A stretch of 64,000 bases of DNA, from the NCBI GenBank assembly GCA_964413265.1, contig CAYPRX010000119.1:1-64000 (forward strand). Direction: 5' to 3'. Under the pieces are notes generated by a model that worked only from the letters and a program-made list of their open reading frames with translations, did no database searches and had not been told where the DNA came from. Position numbers and translations under genes: made by a program. The stretch's first letter is position 1. The number at the start of each line of letters is the position of its first letter. The stretch is from CAVYGN01 sp964413265. Its GTDB lineage: Bacteria > Spirochaetota > Brevinematia > Brevinematales > JAOACQ01. Shown piece by piece: positions 1-8,500 of this stretch.

Positions 1-2894
1 GCTTCCCTGATCGACATACCCTCCTCCCTCTTCTTATTGGTAAAGTCTATGAGGAGGATCGCATTCTTGGTGACTATACCCATTACGAGCAGTATTCCGA
101 TGTAACCGTAAATATCTATATCGACTTTAGTCAGAAGCAGAAGCAGGGATGAACCTATCAGGGCCAGGGGTATGGATATCATGAGGATGAAAGGCTGTAT
201 GAAATTATTGTAAAGAGAGGCAAGGATCATATAAATAAAGAGCAGGGCCAGGATCAGAGCCAGCCCCATCTGTGGCACCAGTTCTCTGTAGTTTTTCTGC
301 TGGCCTGCAAAGTAGTAATAATATCCGGGAGGCATCGGTACCGTAGCGTCGATCTTTTTCGATATGTTTTTCAAAACCTCCTCGAGTGAATAACCGGGGG
401 ATATATTTCCGAAAATCCTGACTATGCGCTGCTTATTCTCCCTGCGGATGGTGAGAGGTGCTGATGAATATGTGAAATTCGCTATAGCCGAAATGGGTAC
501 TTTCGTGCCGAATTTGGTAGGCACCATGAGGTTGCGGATGTCCTCGGCATTCTGCCTGTCCTTAACATCCATTCTGATCATAATATTATAATCCTGGTCT
601 CCAAGGGTATATTCCGATATTATATTACCCTGAATAAGGTCCTGCAGCATTTGCCCGAGGGAACTGGCAGTAATTCCCAGCTGCTGGGATTTAATATTAT
701 CCATCTGGATAACGTATTCAGGCTGTCCCGGCTTGGAAGTAGTGTTGACATCGATAGCTCCCGGCGTATTCTGCACTATCCTTAAAACCGATGTTGAAAT
801 GTCAGCCAGAATATTAAGGTCTGGTCCTGCAACATTGAGATAAATTGGCGAACCTCCGCCTGCTACAGCTCCTCCGGCCCCTCCGGCCCCCTGTCCTATC
901 ATGGCCTGGTTTACACTCGGCCAGACATTCCTTCCGAAATTAGTCTGTATGTATTTTCTAACCTGGGCCATGAAATTTTCAGTTGTAATATGCCTTTTAC
1001 TGGAATCTTTCAAGTCAACAAAGATAGCTGCTCTCTGACTGTCTGATGCCGAAGCGATGCTGCTAGGAGACCCGATCACTGTATAAACGGTTTCAACAGG
1101 CTGCTGTTTAAGAAGCCATTTTTCGACCTGATCTGCATAAAAAGCCGTCTTTTCCAAAGGGGCTCCGGGATATATTTGAAGGTATATGGTAAAAGAACCG
1201 CTATCCGCAGGGGTTATGAAGTTAGCCCCTATAAATCCTCCCATAAAGATGTACATGCTGAATATGAAAAGTCCCAGGGTCGAGAGTAAGACCGGCCACT
1301 TGTGATCCAGGCCCCATTTGAGGATTTCATGGTAGGCATTATTCATCTGAATATAAACCCTGTTCCAGCCTTCGCTCAGGCTGTCGAAAAACTTCAAGAT
1401 GCCTTTGGATGCTGCCTTATCAGTTTTCTTAAACCAGTAAGCCGAGAGCATAGGGGCAGATGTGAAAGCATCGAGAAGAGATATTGTCAGTGCGAAAGCG
1501 ACGGTAAGCCCGAATTCCCTGAAGAACTGCCCTGTGACGCCTGTAAGGAAGGATATCGGTATGAACACGGCAAGTATGGAAAGGGTTGTGGAAAGTACCG
1601 CCATACCCACCTCGCTTGTGCCGTTCTCTGCCGCGCTCTTGGGGTTCTGCCCCATTTCGATATGCCTGAATATGTTTTCCCTTACAACTATCGAGTCGTC
1701 TATCAAGAGTCCTATTGCAAGCTGCAGCGAGAGCAGTGTCATCGTATTGAGGGTGAATCCGGCGATGAAAACAAGGAAAAATGCGCCCATCAGGGAGTTG
1801 GGAAGAGCCATTGCCGTGATAATCGTGGACCTGAAGTTTCCCAGAAAGAGCCAGACTATTATGATCGCAAGGATTGCTCCCAGAAGAATATCGCTTTCAA
1901 CCCCATGAATGCTCCTGTAGATGAACTTTGACTGGTCACTTATCATTTTTAGTGAGTATCCCTTCGGGAGGATTTTCTGTATCGAGGGCAGTGCCTTGAT
2001 CATGTTTTGAGACACTGCAACAGTGTTTCCCCCGCTCTGCTTGAGTACCTGGAACATGCAGGCGTTGGTGCCGTTTACCCTGGCCCTGGTCAGTTCATCC
2101 TGCAGGGCTACCTTGATCTTGGCGACGTCCCTGATATGAAGGATCTGGCCGGTAGAACTTGTCAGAGAGATATCTCCCAGGTCCTGTACTTCTTTGGCAA
2201 GTCCGAGTACTCGTATATTTACCCATTTTTCCTTTTCATATATCATTCCTGCAGGGAATGTTATATTTCTCTGTGAAAGTGCGTTCACGAGCTGGTTGTA
2301 AGTAAGTCCGGCAGCTGACAGTACAGCTCTGTCTACCGTGAGGTCTATTTCCTTTTCCTGGGCTCCCAGAATATCGACCTCTCCTACCCCGTCAACAGCC
2401 TCGACCCTTGGCTCAGCCATTACTTCGAAAATCTGGCGCAGGTCGGCGAGGCTTCCCCTGCCCACGACAGACATATACATGATCGGAAAATCATCTGTAG
2501 AATAACGCCTGATAATCGGCTGCTGGACATTTTGGGGAAGCTGGTTCATTGTCTGTCCCACCTTGTCCCTGACCTCCAGCTCGGCGAATTTCACGTCAGC
2601 ACTTGAAGTGAACTGTATTACGATTACGGATATTCCTTCAAGAGAAGTTGATGAGAGAATATCCAGGTCTGAAACCCCTCCCAGGTTGTTCTCAAGAGGC
2701 TTGGTGACGAGCTGTTCGATCTCGTCTGCAGAAGCGCCTGTAAGCTGGGTTATAACCGTCACCACCGGAAAATCAATATTGGGAAGCATATCCATGGGAA
2801 GCCTTATGTAGGCTACCACACCAAGTGTTAAAATAGACACGATTATCATTACAACGAAAACCGGCCTTTTTATCGACATTTTAACTATTTTCAT
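1..2894 (-). CDS. RND multidrug efflux pump inner-membrane subunit (AcrB/HAE1 family), 3' end outside window
   Basis: Proton-driven inner-membrane pump of a tripartite efflux system. Reading the minus strand from an ATG at 2894, preceded by a GGAGG ribosome site, gives about 964 codons without a stop to the window edge; the family is usually about 1030 residues, so only the last part of the final transmembrane block is missing. The N-terminus (KRPVFVVMIIVSILTLGVV) is the first membrane helix. Helix 4 carries the paired aspartates of the proton relay (GLLIDDSIVVREN), and the relay lysine lies in GIVTKNAILLIDF near the visible end. Two large periplasmic loops follow helices 1 and 7. It is the last gene of the tetR-tolC-adaptor-pump unit, 36 bp after the adaptor. 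The substrate cannot be read from sequence. Confidence 0.95.
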   Translation of the reverse strand, partial: MKIVKMSIKRPVFVVMIIVSILTLGVVAYIRLPMDMLPNIDFPVVTVITQLTGASADEIEQLVTKPLENNLGGVSDLDILSSTSLEGISVIVIQFTSSADVKFAELEVRDKVGQTMNQLPQNVQQPIIRRYSTDDFPIMYMSVVGRGSLADLRQIFEVMAEPRVEAVDGVGEVDILGAQEKEIDLTVDRAVLSAAGLTYNQLVNALSQRNITFPAGMIYEKEKWVNIRVLGLAKEVQDLGDISLTSSTGQILHIRDVAKIKVALQDELTRARVNGTNACMFQVLKQSGGNTVAVSQNMIKALPSIQKILPKGYSLKMISDQSKFIYRSIHGVESDILLGAILAIIIVWLFLGNFRSTIITAMALPNSLMGAFFLVFIAGFTLNTMTLLSLQLAIGLLIDDSIVVRENIFRHIEMGQNPKSAAENGTSEVGMAVLSTTLSILAVFIPISFLTGVTGQFFREFGLTVAFALTISLLDAFTSAPMLSAYWFKKTDKAASKGILKFFDSLSEGWNRVYIQMNNAYHEILKWGLDHKWPVLLSTLGLFIFSMYIFMGGFIGANFITPADSGSFTIYLQIYPGAPLEKTAFYADQVEKWLLKQQPVETVYTVIGSPSSIASASDSQRAAIFVDLKDSSKRHITTENFMAQVRKYIQTNFGRNVWPSVNQAMIGQGAGGAGGAVAGGGSPIYLNVAGPDLNILADISTSVLRIVQNTPGAIDVNTTSKPGQPEYVIQMDNIKSQQLGITASSLGQMLQDLIQGNIISEYTLGDQDYNIMIRMDVKDRQNAEDIRNLMVPTKFGTKVPISAIANFTYSSAPLTIRRENKQRIVRIFGNISPGYSLEEVLKNISKKIDATVPMPPGYYYYFAGQQKNYRELVPQMGLALILALLFIYMILASLYNNFIQPFILMISIPLALIGSSLLLLLTKVDIDIYGYIGILLVMGIVTKNAILLIDFTNKKREEGMSIRE

Positions 2895-2930
2895 ATTTTA
2901 CCTCCGGAGTCTCTTAGGATAGAGGCTCTC

Positions 2931-3938
2931 CTAATTAGTAGTGTTGGCAGCAACCGGGGAGTTATTCATAGAAACTGCGTTGGTCTCGGGGAAGGTCTTG
3001 ATCATATCACCGTCGTTAAGCTTGAAGGCCCCTGCTGTAATAACCTCGTCCCCTGATTTAAGATTACCAATAACTTCAACCATTCCATTAAATGCATAAC
3101 CACGGGTTATATTTACCTGCCGGGCAATTCCATGATCGTTAACAAAAATATAAATGTTGTCAAGATTGGCTATGATCGATTCCTCAGGCACAATGAAATC
3201 GTTTGTAACCCCGATAATTATCTGGGCTCTTACTGACATTCCGATCTTCATCATCTGGTTCGTAAGCGGCGATTTCAGGGTAACGGTCCCGGAAAGGGTC
3301 TGGCTTTCCACAAAAGGCGTCACTTCGTCAACAGTCAATTCCATATTTATGTTTGTGTCTTCTTCATAGGAAATCTGCGCCTTCATACCCTTTTTGATTT
3401 TAAGAAGGTCATCAACCCCTAAAGTGACATCAACCTTTATTTTTTTTGTATTTGCTATCTCCGCTATTGGATTGTTCAGATTCACGAGAGCACCCCTGTC
3501 TATATAATATAATTTAATAACTACGCCCTCGATCGGCGACCTTACAGGGGCAAGATTATAAACCTGACCCACAATGTCCCTGAAAATGTAAGCTATCGGC
3601 TGATCATAAGCCACGTACTCTCCCTCCTTTACAGCATTGTACTGGAATTTTCCTGTAACCTGGGGATAAGCAAGGACCTGGGGGTCACCCTCGACTATGC
3701 CCTCACCGGCAACTGACATTGTGAGCGGCTCTTTTTTCAGGTACATGGATCCGACCTGATATGCAATAGGAGGATTCTTTTTGCTGTTTTCTATGTACTT
3801 GTTAACTATCCTGAATATGGCTAATGAAAATATCAGGACAGAAAAGACCACAGCAAGATAAATAATCATTTTTCTCCTTGATTTTTTCTCTTTATGTTTG
3901 CTGCCTGTCATGCTCGGCATAATTGTTAATTTTGCCAT
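2931..3938 (-). CDS. Periplasmic adaptor (membrane fusion protein) of RND efflux system
   Basis: Links the RND pump at 1-2894 to the TolC-like channel at 3949-5325. The 335 residues show a basic N-terminus, one membrane anchor at about residues 24-44 (IIYLAVVFSVLIFSLAIF), then a lipoyl/barrel-sandwich domain around residues 80-165 (RSPIEGVVIKLYYIDRGALV), a beta-barrel domain and a C-terminal membrane-proximal domain (VPEESIIANLDNIYIFV). There is little room for the long alpha-helical hairpin of AcrA between the lipoyl halves, so this is a short-hairpin or hairpin-less adaptor. The start has an AAGGAG ribosome site. It follows tolC by 10 bp in the same operon. Confidence 0.92.
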   Translation of the reverse strand: MAKLTIMPSMTGSKHKEKKSRRKMIIYLAVVFSVLIFSLAIFRIVNKYIENSKKNPPIAYQVGSMYLKKEPLTMSVAGEGIVEGDPQVLAYPQVTGKFQYNAVKEGEYVAYDQPIAYIFRDIVGQVYNLAPVRSPIEGVVIKLYYIDRGALVNLNNPIAEIANTKKIKVDVTLGVDDLLKIKKGMKAQISYEEDTNINMELTVDEVTPFVESQTLSGTVTLKSPLTNQMMKIGMSVRAQIIIGVTNDFIVPEESIIANLDNIYIFVNDHGIARQVNITRGYAFNGMVEVIGNLKSGDEVITAGAFKLNDGDMIKTFPETNAVSMNNSPVAANTTN

Positions 3939-3948
3939 TCAAAACTCC

Positions 3949-5325
3949 TTACTTGTAATCTTCTCCTGTGAGCCTCTTTAACTGCAGAGAACTTGAAAAA
4001 TAATCATATATCGCCTGCAGATAATTTCCCGAAGCCTGTGTATAGGCAGTTTCGGCATTTATCAGGTCAAGGCTCGACGCCTGGCCGAGTGCGAATTGGT
4101 CATTGGCGATCTTCAGCCCGATCTGCGCCAGTCTCAAGGCCTCCTTCTGGCTGACTAGGTTTAATATGCCCTGTCTCAGCTGAAGCAGCAGCGCCTTTAC
4201 CTGTACCTCCAGGGATTCCAGGTATTCCTGACGGCTGTACAGAGTTTTCTTTATCGTTTCGTCATACTCTTCATCAGTTTTCATGGGTCTTGAAACCGGG
4301 ATCCAGCTGTCAACGGATATACTGAGCTGCAGGCCGGCGTTCCAGCTTGGCCACCAGTTCTGGACTAAATCTGTAAATTGCCGTGCGTAATTATAATTGT
4401 AATTGAAGAAAGCCGACAGCGACGGTTCGTAATTGGCGTCATTAATACCCTTTGTAAGAGTGAGGGTTTTTAATGCAATGTCGTATGAAAGCAGGGTGAT
4501 GCTGTTTGACTCGCTCATTGACATGATGCTGTTCTCGTTAGTATTAGTGAATACGACATTAGTATAATCCATAAGATCCCCGATAAATTCGACATTTGTC
4601 TCGTCCACTCCTATTGCATTGCAAAGAGATAAAAGCGCTACCTGATAGGAGTTGGAATCAGATATGAGCTTGGGCTGATTATTCATATATAAAACTTCAA
4701 CGCTTATGTAGTCATATTCTGAAGATATGCCTTCCTGGTAATTTATTTTAGACGAAACAAGCTGGTTCGAAAGCTGCCTGTCCAGATCCCTGTCCAGCCT
4801 TATATTCTCCCTTAAAATGATGAGATCGTAAAAGGCAGTTTCAGTAGAATAGATTATTGCCTGTTTCTCATCAGCATATTGTTTCCTGGCGAATTCGAGG
4901 TTGATTTCCTTTATCTGCATTGCGTCAAGGTTTCTGAAACCCAGAAAAAGGGCCTTGCTGATGGTCAGCCCCGCCGAGTAATTGTTAGGAAAAACGTTTG
5001 ATATCTGAGCAAAACCGGTCGGTATTACAGCAGGCCCTGCCCCCAAAACCGAGTAACCTGTCGGCGAATTAACAATGCCGTTTGATACTGTGAGGGAATC
5101 AATGTAGGTGTAGCTTCCTTTTAAATCAATGCTTGGAAGCCAGAAATCGGCAAAACTCTCGCTGTACTGAGCCTCGGCTATGAGCACATTTTTCTCGGCC
5201 TGCTTGAGATCCAGGTTATTATTCAAAGCCAGCTCGACGGCGTTCGATATAGTGATCGTTCTGATCTGTTCAGCATATGATGATAAAGACATAAATAGTA
5301 ACAATGCAGCAGCAAGATACTTCAT
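3949..5325 (-). CDS. TolC-family outer membrane efflux protein
   Basis: Outer-membrane exit duct for the adjacent RND pump. The 458-residue protein has a cleavable signal peptide (MKYLAAALLLFMSLSSYAEQ) followed by two copies of the outer-membrane efflux domain. Both repeats show the usual helical signatures, such as AVELALNNNLDLKQAEKNV near the N-terminus and LAQIGLKIANDQFALGQASS followed by LDLINAETAYTQA near the C-terminus. The length is normal for the family. The start codon overlaps the tetR stop (ATGA), and an AAAGGAG ribosome site sits inside the end of tetR, so the two are translationally coupled. Confidence 0.94.
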   Translation of the reverse strand: MKYLAAALLLFMSLSSYAEQIRTITISNAVELALNNNLDLKQAEKNVLIAEAQYSESFADFWLPSIDLKGSYTYIDSLTVSNGIVNSPTGYSVLGAGPAVIPTGFAQISNVFPNNYSAGLTISKALFLGFRNLDAMQIKEINLEFARKQYADEKQAIIYSTETAFYDLIILRENIRLDRDLDRQLSNQLVSSKINYQEGISSEYDYISVEVLYMNNQPKLISDSNSYQVALLSLCNAIGVDETNVEFIGDLMDYTNVVFTNTNENSIMSMSESNSITLLSYDIALKTLTLTKGINDANYEPSLSAFFNYNYNYARQFTDLVQNWWPSWNAGLQLSISVDSWIPVSRPMKTDEEYDETIKKTLYSRQEYLESLEVQVKALLLQLRQGILNLVSQKEALRLAQIGLKIANDQFALGQASSLDLINAETAYTQASGNYLQAIYDYFSSSLQLKRLTGEDYK

Positions 5326-5990
5326 TGAATACTCCTTTTACCATTATAACCCAGAGCCCTGTAAATATATTGTTTCAGCTCTGCTGTCTCAATTTTAGTC
5401 CTCCGGTGATTAAAAAAATTTTTCTTATTAAGCTTAATTGCTGACGGATTTTTAAAATAGTAAAATATCGTGTTGATAATCAGCTGAGCCGATAACATCG
5501 GTTCAACTTCTTCCATAATCTTGCCATCTTTCTTTCCCTGTCTGATGATGTCCGACAGTGAATGAAAGAAAATTTCCCTGGTCTTTAGGAAATATTCATA
5601 CGGCTCCTTCATTTTTTTATCATTATAAGCGTCTTTCATCAGATAAAGATGCTCTTCAAGGAAGATTCTTATGAAATTTCCAAAAATCAGGGTCATTTTT
5701 ACCATCTGTTCAATAAAAAAATCCAGTTTATTTTCGAAAGTATCAATAGTATTGATTTTATCAAGGAAATTTTTGGTGTCCTCTAGTATATCCAGAACAA
5801 CTGAGTAAAAGAGCATGTACTTGTTCCCGAAATGCCTGTATATTGTCCCTTTGCCTATGGAGAGAGAGAGGGCTATTTCCTCAATATTAGTTTCATAATA
5901 ACCTTTTTTTTCAAATACAGTTCTCGCCGTGTTGAGAATGGCCTTTTCAAAATCGGTGAGGTTTCCAACCTTCTCCAGTATTGTCATCAT
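5322..5990 (-). CDS. TetR/AcrR-family transcriptional regulator of the efflux operon
   Basis: Probable local repressor of the tetR-tolC-adaptor-RND operon. Residues about 15-62 form the TetR helix-turn-helix (ARTVFEKKGYYETNIEEIAL then SIGKGTIYRHFGNKYMLF); the rest is an all-helical ligand-binding domain typical in length (222 aa). Two Met codons are adjacent; the GGAG ribosome site lies only 2 nt from the first (5990) and 5 nt from the second (5987), so the second may be the true start. A 24-bp inverted repeat lies 7 bp upstream of the start and is the likely operator. The inducing ligand is unknown. Confidence 0.93.
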   Translation of the reverse strand: MMTILEKVGNLTDFEKAILNTARTVFEKKGYYETNIEEIALSLSIGKGTIYRHFGNKYMLFYSVVLDILEDTKNFLDKINTIDTFENKLDFFIEQMVKMTLIFGNFIRIFLEEHLYLMKDAYNDKKMKEPYEYFLKTREIFFHSLSDIIRQGKKDGKIMEEVEPMLSAQLIINTIFYYFKNPSAIKLNKKNFFNHRRTKIETAELKQYIYRALGYNGKRSIQ

Positions 5991-5997
5991 ATCTCCA

Positions 5998-6021
5998 AAC
6001 GGACGGTCCAGTCCGTCCGTT
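5998..6021. promoter_or_regulatory. Inverted-repeat operator for the TetR regulator
   Basis: A perfect inverted repeat, AACGGACGG-N6-CCGTCCGTT, lies directly upstream of the tetR start. GGAC/GTCC-rich palindromes of this size are typical binding sites of AcrR/QacR-type TetR regulators. It is GC-rich in a very AT-rich intergenic region, which makes chance unlikely. Binding by the adjacent TetR is inferred. Confidence 0.8.
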
Positions 6022-6107
6022 ATAGATGTTTTAAATTTAATATAATATATTATAAAAAAAAAGTAAAATAGCTGAGAAATATTTTAACTGAATTTTTAAT
6101 TTATATC

Positions 6108-6142
6108 TTGAAATTTTATAAATTACTTTGTAAAATAAAGTA
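6108..6142 (+). promoter_or_regulatory. Promoter with embedded 19-bp palindromic operator (copy 1)
   Basis: A sigma70-type promoter TTGAAA (6108-6113), 17-bp spacer, TAAAAT (6131-6136) lies upstream of the membrane protein gene at 6164. The palindrome TACTTTGT-AAA-ATAAAGTA (6124-6142, one arm mismatch) covers the -10 box, starting 7 bp before it. The same palindrome, in the same register to its -10 box, recurs at 7680-7698. The likely binder is the winged-helix protein encoded at 6702-7046. Confidence 0.75.
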
Positions 6143-6163
6143 GATTATGTTTGGAGATAATAA

Positions 6164-6718
6164 ATGAAGGAAGAATATGAAAATCAGTTCAATAAATTGA
6201 TTGAAAAAAGGAGTGCCAGGGGGAAAAAGGCAGGAGGGGAAGTCTTCGCATTCTGGGGTATATTGAATCTGATAGCGTTCTTTTTATTTTCTTATTTATG
6301 GAGCTCATTATACGTATGGGTTACAATGATTGTTTTCGGCATCATCCTCCAGATCATTTATGTCAGGCGTTTACAGGCCGATCAAGAATACAGGCTCTTC
6401 TGGTTCGGAACCATTAGCCAGTTATGGATATTCATGGTAGTTTTAATGCCATTCATATTCTATGTATTCCCATTTTTGTTGAATGTTTATTCTCCCATTA
6501 ATATATATCCCCTGTTATTTTTATGGTTGTCTTTAGGAATGTTTATTTCAGGAATACTTGTCGGGCAGTTGTGTTTTAAGCTGGGGGGAATAATATTTTT
6601 TATCTCCGGTATTGTAGCTGTTTTATTCTTTGACATGCTACGCGTCATTTACCCGTTGACGATGATATTGGGTTTGGTACTTCCGGGAATCTGGAGCAGG
6701 TATGAAGAAGAGTATTAA
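6164..6718 (+). CDS. Small polytopic membrane protein, unknown function, paired with winged-helix regulator
   Basis: I do not recognise a named family. The 184-residue protein begins with a short charged cytoplasmic segment (QFNKLIEKRSARGKKAGGEV) followed by about five or six hydrophobic helices and a short acidic tail. It is clearly a paralogue of the product of 7039-7602: both have LIEKR followed by a basic stretch, then G-E/S-V/M-F-x-x-W-G-I at the first helix, the same helix spacing and a similar ending (LGLVLPGIWSRYEEEY versus FGLIIPGIISKFEGHL). It starts with a GGAG ribosome site and overlaps the regulator gene by 17 bp. The context suggests a membrane partner or sensor for the regulator, which is inference. 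Confidence 0.85.
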   Translation: MKEEYENQFNKLIEKRSARGKKAGGEVFAFWGILNLIAFFLFSYLWSSLYVWVTMIVFGIILQIIYVRRLQADQEYRLFWFGTISQLWIFMVVLMPFIFYVFPFLLNVYSPINIYPLLFLWLSLGMFISGILVGQLCFKLGGIIFFISGIVAVLFFDMLRVIYPLTMILGLVLPGIWSRYEEEY

Positions 6719-7046
6719 TGAGACAGAGAGTAAGCCTGATTATTATCTTGACAGTATGCTTACGGCTGAAATCCGCTTTTTCATAATGACAATCCTTGCT
6801 ATGTATGAATCAGCGGATTTCAACTTTTTAAAGAAAGAGCTTTCGGCAAGTGATGGGAACCTCAGTGTTAATCTGACAAAGCTTGAAGAGGCGGGATATA
6901 TTTCCTCAATGAAGGAATTCGTCAGGAAAAAGCCGAGAACTACATATAAAATAACAGGGCTGGGTTTAGAAAGGCTGTCAAGGCATATTAATAAAATCGA
7001 CAGTTTCAAACAGCTTCTTGACTTAAAGGAGAAAACCAATGGATAA
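6702..7046 (+). CDS. Winged-helix transcriptional regulator (HTH_34 / ArsR-like)
   Basis: A small DNA-binding protein of 114 residues, essentially only a winged helix. The stretch SASDGNLSVNLTKLEEAGYI (recognition helix region), then KPRTTYKITGLG in the wing, matches the DGNLS-x-HL-x-KLE-x-AGY and KPRT-x-Y-x-LT pattern of the HTH_34 family. It sits between two paralogous membrane proteins and overlaps both genes (17 and 8 bp), so the three are one translationally coupled unit. A 19-bp palindrome over the promoter of its own operon recurs over the promoter of the downstream ABC operon, so it is probably an autoregulated repressor of both. Lack of an obvious ligand domain suggests the signal comes through a partner. 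Confidence 0.92.
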   Translation: MKKSINETESKPDYYLDSMLTAEIRFFIMTILAMYESADFNFLKKELSASDGNLSVNLTKLEEAGYISSMKEFVRKKPRTTYKITGLGLERLSRHINKIDSFKQLLDLKEKTNG

Positions 7047-7602
7047 AACATTCAATACACTCAAGTCTTTGATAGAAAAAAGGGAAAAGAGGCTCAAAAG
7101 CAGAGGCAGTGAAATGTTCATAATATGGGGAATTGTCATATTGACTGGCTCTTTGATCAGGACTTTTCTTATTAATTCGGGATTGGTCATTATCCTAACA
7201 TTAACAGCTGGAGTCATAGTACAGACTGTATATATCAGGATGAGATTCAAAGTGGAAGGGTTTGAAATGATCTGGAATAATGAAATGAGTTTAATGTGGG
7301 ACTTTACTATTCTTGTTATAATCCTTTCCGGAGTGATTTTCCCTGTTTATTTTAAGCTTTATTCTGAACAAACCGGGGCGGTGCTGATGTTCTTTTTTGC
7401 CGCACCCGGAGCGTTTATTTCCAGCCTATGGCTGAAAAAATGGAGCATAATAATAAGCCCATTCATCTTTATACTTACTTCCATCTTTCTTTCTTTGCCT
7501 TTTCCAGAAAATAAAGCATTTATTTATACTACTGCAATAATATTCGGCCTTATTATACCTGGAATAATAAGTAAATTTGAAGGGCATCTCCCTGCAGATT
7601 AG
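7039..7602 (+). CDS. Small polytopic membrane protein, paralogue of the product of 6164-6718
   Basis: A 187-residue protein with a charged N-terminal segment (LIEKREKRLKSRGSEMF) and about five or six predicted membrane helices. It shares organisation and several short identities with the product of 6164-6718, indicating a local duplication around the regulator gene. The start overlaps the regulator stop by 8 bp and is preceded by GGAGAAAACC. Function unknown; since the trio shares an operator with the downstream ABC operon, a role in envelope stress or in sensing the substrate of that system is possible but not shown. Confidence 0.85.
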   Translation: MDKTFNTLKSLIEKREKRLKSRGSEMFIIWGIVILTGSLIRTFLINSGLVIILTLTAGVIVQTVYIRMRFKVEGFEMIWNNEMSLMWDFTILVIILSGVIFPVYFKLYSEQTGAVLMFFFAAPGAFISSLWLKKWSIIISPFIFILTSIFLSLPFPENKAFIYTTAIIFGLIIPGIISKFEGHLPAD

Positions 7603-7663
7603 TTTCAACACTAATCAAATAAATCAAGGATGGGGTTCGAAAAAAATATTTTTTTAAAATCTA

Positions 7664-7698
7664 TTGACATTTTCAAAAGTACTTTATATAATAAAGTA
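7664..7698 (+). promoter_or_regulatory. Consensus sigma70 promoter with embedded 19-bp palindromic operator (copy 2)
   Basis: TTGACA (7664-7669), a 17-bp spacer and TATAAT (7687-7692) form a perfect sigma70 promoter upstream of the operon starting at 7741. The palindrome TACTTTAT-ATA-ATAAAGTA (7680-7698) is perfect and covers the -10 box. The offset between palindrome start and -10 (7 bp) is identical to copy 1 at 6124-6142. A bound protein would block polymerase, so repression is expected. Confidence 0.85.
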
Positions 7699-7740
7699 AT
7701 ATGAATAGTAAAGTTCTTTAAACATAAGGAGGAGAAATTT

Positions 7741-8490
7741 ATGAAAAGAGTAATTACAGTCCTGGTATTTCTTTGCATGCATGCCGGAGGTATATTTCCA
7801 ACTACATTTGAGGAGTGTGCTTTACTCGGAGCTTATTACGGCAGGGGTCCCTCTGTTCTGCATCAAATGATCGCCGGGTATGAGGAGAAGCTAAAAAATG
7901 ACAGTAATGACAACCTTGCCAATCTGGCTATAGGGATTCTTTACTTCGGCCTGGCATCGCCCTCTGATAATCATGAGGACGGTGCAGCAGCGAAGGTAGT
8001 AAATTACACTGATCGATTCCTGTCAAAGGAGAAGGATGATCCGCTGGGTCTTATATATAACGGCGTCTCTCATGGTTTCCTGGCCAGGGACAGCGGTTTT
8101 TTTATTACAAAAATGATCGAGGCTAATAAAGGCATTAATATCTGTGATAAAGCTGTCGCGCTGGCAAAAGGGAAAACTGGCGAATGGAATATCCGTTTCA
8201 TGAGGGCTAACTTCTATATAAATCTTCCTGAATTTTTCAATAAAAGGAATATAGCGGTGTCTGATTTCAGATTTGTGGAAGACGAATATGATAAAAATAC
8301 CAACAACCTGAGCATGGAAGGTCCAATGTGCATCGTTTATTACTATCTTGGTGAAATCGAAAAGTCTGATAAAAATATTGACAGGGCGATTGTTTACTGG
8401 AAAAAATCGGTTCAACTGAACGACAGGCTGTCAATGAATTCTCATGAAGCCGGAAAGTCAAAGAAAGAACTGGAAACTTTTTCTGATTAA
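7741..8490 (+). CDS. Secreted TPR-like protein, first gene of the ABC/LolA-like operon
   Basis: A 249-residue protein with a signal peptide (MKRVITVLVFLCMHAGGIFP). The mature part is helical with tetratricopeptide-like spacing, for example LKNDSNDNLANLAIGILYFG near residues 50-75 and LGEIEKSDKNIDRAIVYWKK near residues 200-220. I recognise no named family. It is preceded by a GGAGG-like site (AAGGAGGAG) and followed 10 bp later by the ABC ATPase. Being first in the operon, it may be a periplasmic accessory factor of the transporter; this is inferred from position only. Confidence 0.82.
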   Translation: MKRVITVLVFLCMHAGGIFPTTFEECALLGAYYGRGPSVLHQMIAGYEEKLKNDSNDNLANLAIGILYFGLASPSDNHEDGAAAKVVNYTDRFLSKEKDDPLGLIYNGVSHGFLARDSGFFITKMIEANKGINICDKAVALAKGKTGEWNIRFMRANFYINLPEFFNKRNIAVSDFRFVEDEYDKNTNNLSMEGPMCIVYYYLGEIEKSDKNIDRAIVYWKKSVQLNDRLSMNSHEAGKSKKELETFSD

Positions 8491-8500
8491 GGAGATTAAA

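Noticed and set aside
1302..1931. Open frames on the plus strand opposite the RND pump gene
   Set aside because: They are antisense shadows of a strongly conserved minus-strand gene and encode nothing recognisable.
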